Source: Halomarina salina (GTDB lineage Archaea; Halobacteriota; Halobacteria; Halobacteriales; Haloarculaceae). Taken from it: a stretch of DNA of 64,000 nt. The notes below the pieces were generated by a model. That model was not told where the DNA came from, ran no database searches, and saw only the letters and a program-made list of their open reading frames with translations. Position numbers and translations under genes: made by a program. How positions within the stretch are numbered: the stretch's first letter is position 1; every line of letters starts with the position of its first letter. Location of the stretch: contig NZ_JALLGW010000006.1 in NCBI RefSeq assembly GCF_023074835.1, positions 1-64,000 of the forward strand, in the 5' to 3' direction. Positions 59,561 through 64,000 of the stretch are shown here, piece after piece.

Positions 59561-60985
59561 TCAGCTCTCGGTCCGGGAGCGTGCGAGGCCGACGAACCGG
59601 GCGCGTGTCGGCGGGTGGACGCCGAGGCAGGCCCCGTAGGTGAGCGCGCCGAGCGCGACCAGCGCGAGCAGCGACCCCGCCGAGTCGGGGGTGACGACCC
59701 GCGAGGCCCCGAACACGACGGCACCCATCGCGAGCGCCGCCCCCACCTGCCAGGCGAGCGCGGTCCAGTCGGCTCGGAGCCGAATCTCGCTCGACAGCGC
59801 GCGCCACAGCAGCGCCGCCGCGACCCCCGCCGTGAGCGCCGTCCCGACGGCCGCGCCGAGCGGCCCGTACGCGAGCGCGAGGCCGACCGTGAGGACGAGG
59901 TTCGCCGTCAGGCCGACCGCGTTCGCCACGAACACGGCTCGCGGGCGGTCGAGGCCGAGCAGCGTCGACTGGACCACCTCCTTGACCGACTGGGCGACCT
60001 GCCCCGCGACGAGCACCGCGAGCAACGTCCCGCCGCCGAAGCCGTAGGCGACGGCCATGAACGGCCCCCCGAGGACGGCCGCGCCGACGACGGCGGGGAC
60101 GACGAGGACGAGCGCGAGCGACAGCGACTCGGTGACGCTCTCCTCGATGCGCTCGATGGCCCCGCTCGACGCCCACGCGCTCACCGACGGCGACAGCGAC
60201 GCGCCGACGGCCGTGCTCGCCATCGCGACGACGACGCTGACGCGCCACGCCGCCTCGTACGTCCCCACGGCGGCCTTCGAGACGAAGATGGCGAGGACGA
60301 GCGTGTCGAGCCACGAGTACGCGAGGTGGCTCACGTTCACGCCCGCGGTGTACGACGAGAACGACACGAGGCTCCGCATCGTCTCGCGGGTCGGCCGCGC
60401 GAACCCCGTGTCGAGCAGAAGGAGCGCCGCGAGCACGCGAACCGCGTGGCCGAGGACGAACCCGTAGACGAGACCGAGCGGTCCCACCCCGTCGAGGACG
60501 AACCAGACGCTCGCGCCGACCCGGACGAGTTCGCCGCCGAGTTCGACGCCCGCGCTGGTCGGGAGGCGGCGCTCCCCGCGGAGCGCGGAGAGGAGCACCC
60601 ACTGGCCGGACTCGGCGGCGATGGCGACGACGAGTAGCGGCGCGACGGCCAGCCCCACCAGCGAGGTGAACGAGTCGGCGAACAGCAGGACGGCGGCGGT
60701 CACGGTCAGGAGCGGGACGGTGACGATGCCGAACGCGCCGGTGAGGTAGCGGGCGCGTTCGGTGGCGTCGCCCGCCCCCGCGAGTCGCTGGACGACGGCG
60801 GTGTCGACGCCGAACCGGGCGAGGACGGCGACGAGGACGACGACCGTCTCGAACGTGAAGTAGACGCCCAGCCCCGACGCGCCGAGCTCTCGGGCGAAGA
60901 AGACCGTGCTGGCGAAGCCGACGGCGCTACCGGCGAGGCGCGCGCCGAACAGCGCGAGGCTGTCGCGGTCGACCCCCTCAGCCAT
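59561..60985 (-). CDS. Polysaccharide flippase (Wzx/PST family), third copy
   Basis: 474 residues with 12-14 hydrophobic segments. LFGARLAGSAVGFASTVFFARELGASGLGVYFTFE at the N-terminus is a typical PST start (first 35 residues), and LLGLDRPRAVFVANAVGL near 355 is typical of the family. It is clearly more distant from the tandem pair at 17125-20178 than those are from each other. Divergent from the GT4 at 61154, 168 bp apart. A separate glycan or an independent transfer event could account for it. Confidence 0.9.
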   Translation of the reverse strand: MAEGVDRDSLALFGARLAGSAVGFASTVFFARELGASGLGVYFTFETVVVLVAVLARFGVDTAVVQRLAGAGDATERARYLTGAFGIVTVPLLTVTAAVLLFADSFTSLVGLAVAPLLVVAIAAESGQWVLLSALRGERRLPTSAGVELGGELVRVGASVWFVLDGVGPLGLVYGFVLGHAVRVLAALLLLDTGFARPTRETMRSLVSFSSYTAGVNVSHLAYSWLDTLVLAIFVSKAAVGTYEAAWRVSVVVAMASTAVGASLSPSVSAWASSGAIERIEESVTESLSLALVLVVPAVVGAAVLGGPFMAVAYGFGGGTLLAVLVAGQVAQSVKEVVQSTLLGLDRPRAVFVANAVGLTANLVLTVGLALAYGPLGAAVGTALTAGVAAALLWRALSSEIRLRADWTALAWQVGAALAMGAVVFGASRVVTPDSAGSLLALVALGALTYGACLGVHPPTRARFVGLARSRTES

Positions 60986-61120
60986 CGACGCCCTCCGCGT
61001 CGTGAGGGCGACCGACGGCGACCGGCGCGGACACGACCTCCGAAGACGAGCGACTCCCCACGCGACGCTGGTCGAGGAGGCGCTCTGTCATGGCCGAGGG
61101 GAGCCGTCCAGTCCGGATAG

Positions 61121-61126
61121 TTATAT
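61121..61126 (+). promoter_or_regulatory. Canonical TATA-like promoter
   Basis: TTATAT begins 33 bp before the ATG at 61154, as expected for a leaderless transcript. Not of the NTAACAAAG class. Confidence 0.5.
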
Positions 61127-61153
61127 GACGGCTACCGCCGACCGACCAGAGGA

Positions 61154-62191
61154 ATGGACCCCGAGGCCGCCCGCGTCGTCATGCTCTGCACCGACCCGCA
61201 CCCCGCCCACGCCGGGTTCGCGCGGGCCGTGGGCGCAGAACAGGTCGGATTCCGCGAGCGCTCGGCCGGACCCCTCGCCGGCAGCGTCGCCGAGGACGCG
61301 CTGAACGCGCTGGCGTACCCCGACGCGGACGTCTACCTCGTCGAGGGGTCCCAGCCGCTGTACGCCGCGACGCTCGCCCGCGCCAGGACGGGCGCCAAGG
61401 TCGTCTACCTCTGTGCGGACCACGGCCTCTACGACCTCGGCCGCGGGTCGTTCGCGGGGCAGTCGGGACTCAAGACGCTCGTCGGGCGGTTCGGCCGCCC
61501 CGCCGTCCGCCGCATCGCCCGCCGGAGCATCGACGGCTGCGTCGCCGTCTCGGGGTTCGCCGCCGACTTCGTCCGGCCGTTCGTCGGGAGCGCCCCCGTC
61601 AGGGTCGCCCACCCGTACGTCCAGCCCGAGCGCTACGACGCCCTCCTCGATATCGACGACCCCCCCGACGAACCGACCGCGCTGACGGTCGGTCGCGGCG
61701 CGCGCTACAAGGGCGTCGACCTGCTCGTCGACGCGTGGCCGCGGGTGAGAGCGCGCCACCCCGACGCGACGCTCCACGTCGCCGGTGCCGGCCACCCCGG
61801 CGAGTACGGTGACGTTTCCGGCGTCCACGTCCACGGGTTCGTCGAGGAGTCGCGGCTGGTCGACCTGTTCGCCGCGAGCGCGCTGTTCGTCCAGCCCTCC
61901 CGGATGGACACGTTCCCCGTCAGCACGCTCGAAGCCTGCTGTGCGGGGCGGGTACCGCTGGTCACCGAGACGGCGGGCACCCGCTCGGAGGCGCGGGCGC
62001 TCGACCCGTCGCTGGTCGTCGAGCCGACGAGTGAGGCGCTCGCGAGCGGCGTCGCGGACTTCTTCGACCGCCCACGCCACGACCGCGAGACGCTCGCCGC
62101 ACAGGCCCGCGAGCGCGGCCGGTCGTTCGACGCCGACACCCGGCAGGCGGCGTTCCGACGGGCGTTCGAGGACGTGGTCCGGCGGCTCTGA
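61154..62191 (+). CDS. GT4 family glycosyltransferase
   Basis: 345 residues. GT-B halves: N-terminal VVMLCTDPHPAHAGFARAV near 8 and GCVAVSGFAADFVRPFVG near 135; C-terminal LTVGRGARYKGVDLLVDAWP near 177, LHVAGAGHPGEYG near 207 and QPSRMDTFPVSTLEACCAGRVPL near 249 with the E-x7-E-like Glu. It lies next to a flippase and another GT4, so it probably adds one residue of the same glycan. Confidence 0.9.
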   Translation: MDPEAARVVMLCTDPHPAHAGFARAVGAEQVGFRERSAGPLAGSVAEDALNALAYPDADVYLVEGSQPLYAATLARARTGAKVVYLCADHGLYDLGRGSFAGQSGLKTLVGRFGRPAVRRIARRSIDGCVAVSGFAADFVRPFVGSAPVRVAHPYVQPERYDALLDIDDPPDEPTALTVGRGARYKGVDLLVDAWPRVRARHPDATLHVAGAGHPGEYGDVSGVHVHGFVEESRLVDLFAASALFVQPSRMDTFPVSTLEACCAGRVPLVTETAGTRSEARALDPSLVVEPTSEALASGVADFFDRPRHDRETLAAQARERGRSFDADTRQAAFRRAFEDVVRRL

Positions 62192-62285
62192 CCGGCGACT
62201 GGTCGGTGGCGACGTGCTCGGCGACGACAGGGTTCGACAGCGGCTGGGTTCGGCGGCGACCGGTGTCGGCCGCCGTGGAGCGCGC

Positions 62286-63356
62286 TCAGAACTCGTCTAC
62301 GGCGTCGGAGCCGTCGACGACCCGGTCGTAGACGGCCGCGACGCCGTCGGCGCAGTCGTCCCAGGTCGGTATCGCCGCGCTGGGTGCGGCGCGGCCGACG
62401 GCCCGGTGGACCGCCGTCGCGACCGTGTGCGGCGAGCGGTCGGCGACGCCGACGCAGTCCTCGCGGGCGGCCCAGTCGCGCAGGCCGCGCGTCGCCGAGA
62501 CGACAGCGGGCGTCCCGGCCGCCAGCGACTCGCCGACCGTCAGCCCGTACGCCTCGACCGACGACAGCGCGAGGTGCGCGCTCGCCCCGGCGTAGAAGGC
62601 CGGGAGGTCGTCGTCCGGGACGTAGCCGAGGAACGTGACCCGGTCGGCGACGCCCGCTCGCCGGGCGAGACGCTCGAACGCGGCGCGTTCGGGGCCGCTT
62701 CCCGCGACCAGCAGGTCGTACTCCGGGAGCGAGGCGAGCGCCCGGATGGCGTGGCCGACGCCCTTGTACTCGACCAGTCGCCCGACACAGAGCAGGTACG
62801 GGCGGTCGCGGTCGTGGCCCGCCCCGCGGGCGGCCGCGAACCGCTGGTCGACGCCGTTGCGGACGAGCGTGGCGTCGACGCCGAAGTCGGCGGCGAGTCG
62901 CTCGCGCTCCCAGTCGCTGACGGCGACGACGGCCGCGGCGCGGGCGAGTGCGCGACGGCCGAGGGGCCGGTAGGCGGCGAGCAGGAGACGACGCAGTCGG
63001 TCGGCGCTCGTCCCGTGGTAGTGGGGCGTGGCGACGACCGGGACGTCGGTGGCGAGCGCCGCCTGGACGAACGGGAACGCGTGGTAGTTGTGGACGTGGA
63101 CGAGGTCGGCCGGGCCGCCCTGGAGCGCCGAGGAGAGGCCGGGCGCGAAGTAGTACGCGTCGCCCGGCGCGACGCCCCGCAACCGGCGGACGGCGACGCC
63201 CTCGCGGACCTCGAACACCGGCAGGTCGCCGCCGTCGGCCGCGACGACCGTCACGCGGTGGCCGGCGCGCCGCTGGCGGGTCGCCAGCGCCCGGACGTGG
63301 CGCTCCACGCCCCCGTCGCTCGGGGGGTAGCGATGGGTGACGTGGAGGATGTGCAT
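62286..63356 (-). CDS. GT4 family glycosyltransferase (PimA-like)
   Basis: 356 residues. MHILHVTHRYPPSDGGVERHVRALATRQRRAGHRV at the N-terminus holds the Gly-rich acceptor loop (DGGVERH), VLVHVHNYHAFPFVQAAL-type segment near 88, VVAVSDWERERLAADFG near 150, CVGRLVEYKGVGHAI near 200, and SSVEAYGLTVGESLAAGTPAVV near 270 (E-x7-E donor motif). Retaining GT-B. Opposite strand to the GT4 at 61154, with convergent ends 94 bp apart. Confidence 0.92.
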   Translation of the reverse strand: MHILHVTHRYPPSDGGVERHVRALATRQRRAGHRVTVVAADGGDLPVFEVREGVAVRRLRGVAPGDAYYFAPGLSSALQGGPADLVHVHNYHAFPFVQAALATDVPVVATPHYHGTSADRLRRLLLAAYRPLGRRALARAAAVVAVSDWERERLAADFGVDATLVRNGVDQRFAAARGAGHDRDRPYLLCVGRLVEYKGVGHAIRALASLPEYDLLVAGSGPERAAFERLARRAGVADRVTFLGYVPDDDLPAFYAGASAHLALSSVEAYGLTVGESLAAGTPAVVSATRGLRDWAAREDCVGVADRSPHTVATAVHRAVGRAAPSAAIPTWDDCADGVAAVYDRVVDGSDAVDEF

Positions 63357-63379
63357 GGCGGTTTTTCGACGAGCGACCG

Positions 63380-63388
63380 TTTGGTTAA
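63380..63388 (-). promoter_or_regulatory. Variant NTAACAAAG-type promoter box
   Basis: Minus-strand TTAACCAAA, 32 bp before the GT4 ATG at 63356. Confidence 0.4.
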
Positions 63389-63418
63389 GAGTCCGTTATC
63401 CGGTCGCCGTGCGTGAGA

Positions 63419-63841
63419 TTAGCTCGCGTCGTCGTCGAGGACGGCGTCGAGCGAGACGGCGTCGTCGTCCAGGAGCTTTCTGAACACCGCCTCCGCGCCC
63501 TCGTCGGTGATGACGGCGGGCGGCGACCACCCGCCCTTCGTCGAGAGCGCCTCGCGCGTGGCGTCGAACCCCTGGTCCTCGACGTACCACGTCAGGAGGT
63601 GGGCGAACTCCCAGGCCGACAGCGCTCGTTCGAACGTCACCGGCGTCACCGAGCGCTCGCCACTCGCCGTCCGGGTCCACAGCGAGACGTCGTAGGCGTC
63701 CGCCTCGTCCTCGGTGTCGACCCGTTCGGTCGTCGAGAGACCGCCACCCGCGTAGACGCCGACCGGTTCGACGGCGACGACGACGCCGTCACGCTCGAAC
63801 CCCCCATCCCTGTCGGTCCAGTCCGGACACGGTGAGACCAT
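63419..63841 (-). CDS. Conserved-looking haloarchaeal protein, function unknown
   Basis: 140 residues from ATG 63841. DAYDVSLWTRTASGERSVTPVTFERALSAWEFAHLLTWYVED-type region (read near 50-90) and GGWSPPAVITDEGAEAVFRKLL near 105 suggest an alpha/beta fold with an amphipathic helix. No motif identified. A TATA-like CTTTTTCC lies upstream on the minus strand near 63874. No operon partner. Confidence 0.72.
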   Translation of the reverse strand: MVSPCPDWTDRDGGFERDGVVVAVEPVGVYAGGGLSTTERVDTEDEADAYDVSLWTRTASGERSVTPVTFERALSAWEFAHLLTWYVEDQGFDATREALSTKGGWSPPAVITDEGAEAVFRKLLDDDAVSLDAVLDDDAS

Positions 63842-63969
63842 ACCCGGCGTGACCGCCACGCGCGGAAAAAGCTGTCCGCTCGGAGCGTGTCGCCGTCCTC
63901 GGCGAGAGGCGAGTCGGTGAGCAGCGACGCGGTGACTCTTTCTCCCCGGACGGTCGAGCAGTCGGTACA

Positions 63970-64000
63970 GTGTCAGTCGTCGTCCTCGGCGTGGTGGTGA
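63970..64000 (+). CDS. Possible 5' end of a gene running off the window
   Basis: GTG at 63970 reads VSVVVLGVVV to the end of the window, a hydrophobic start that could be a membrane or nucleotide-binding N-terminus. Too short to name. Confidence 0.25.
   Translation, partial: MSVVVLGVVV

Noticed and set aside
1-64000. rRNA or tRNA genes
   Set aside because: No conserved rRNA segments or cloverleaf with CCA-proximal GTTCRANNC box were recognised by eye; a covariance-model scan would be needed to exclude them.

Overview
The window is chromosomal DNA from a haloarchaeon (class Halobacteria). Evidence: very high GC with acidic predicted proteins throughout, several haloarchaea-restricted families (DUF7344-type winged-helix membrane proteins, a Bat-type HTH regulator, a DUF7563-type zinc ribbon), Tat-type and Ala-rich secretion signals, and genes started from leaderless-style promoters. 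I cannot name the genus. I saw no rRNA, tRNA or CRISPR array.

Most of the window is a loose, multi-operon surface-polysaccharide / protein-glycosylation region. 0-3 kb: regulators (DUF7344 type, PadR) and a DUF1616 membrane protein. 3.2-10 kb: a Dpm1-like GT2, a GT-C-like membrane protein with a Ser/Thr/Gly-rich tail and a Tat-exported beta-helix protein. 10-12.5 kb: UDP-sugar 6-dehydrogenase and a DUF354 protein. 12.6-16 kb: LtrA-like protein, a six-hairpin protein and a Bat-like regulator. 16-20 kb: a GT2 and two tandem Wzx/PST flippases. 20-27.4 kb: sugar isomerase-like protein, GT39-like protein, GT2, then a Gfo/Idh oxidoreductase - DUF362 - epimerase operon. 27.8-36 kb: regulators, GlmS, a UDP-sugar epimerase, an FG-GAP repeat protein and a NosD-like beta-helix protein. 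36-47 kb: mostly non-polysaccharide genes (YqcI/YcgG, a cluster of tiny genes, M48 protease, DUF502, amidohydrolase, MscS, AbrB-type protein, membrane proteins). 47-64 kb: a tyrosine recombinase, two more GT2s, a DegT aminotransferase - Gfo/Idh pair, nucleoside phosphorylase, formyltransferase, a methyltransferase / six-hairpin fusion, a VapBC-like pair, a third flippase and three GT4s.

Together the genes cover amino-sugar supply (GlmS), nucleotide-sugar oxidation, epimerisation, amination and possible N-formylation, assembly on a lipid by several GT2/GT4 enzymes, flipping, and extracytoplasmic membrane glycosyltransferases. The presence of three flippases suggests more than one glycan.

The most unusual signal is an upstream architecture repeated across the window. 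A 9-bp box close to NTAACAAAG starts 32-40 bp before the first start codon at about 19 of 20 sites listed. At ten loci that first start codon belongs to a tiny ORF (9-37 codons) whose stop overlaps the start of the real gene, mostly as ATGA, GTGA or TGATG. The pattern is read directly from the sequence; its meaning (a shared promoter class with leaderless, translationally coupled leader ORFs) is inference.
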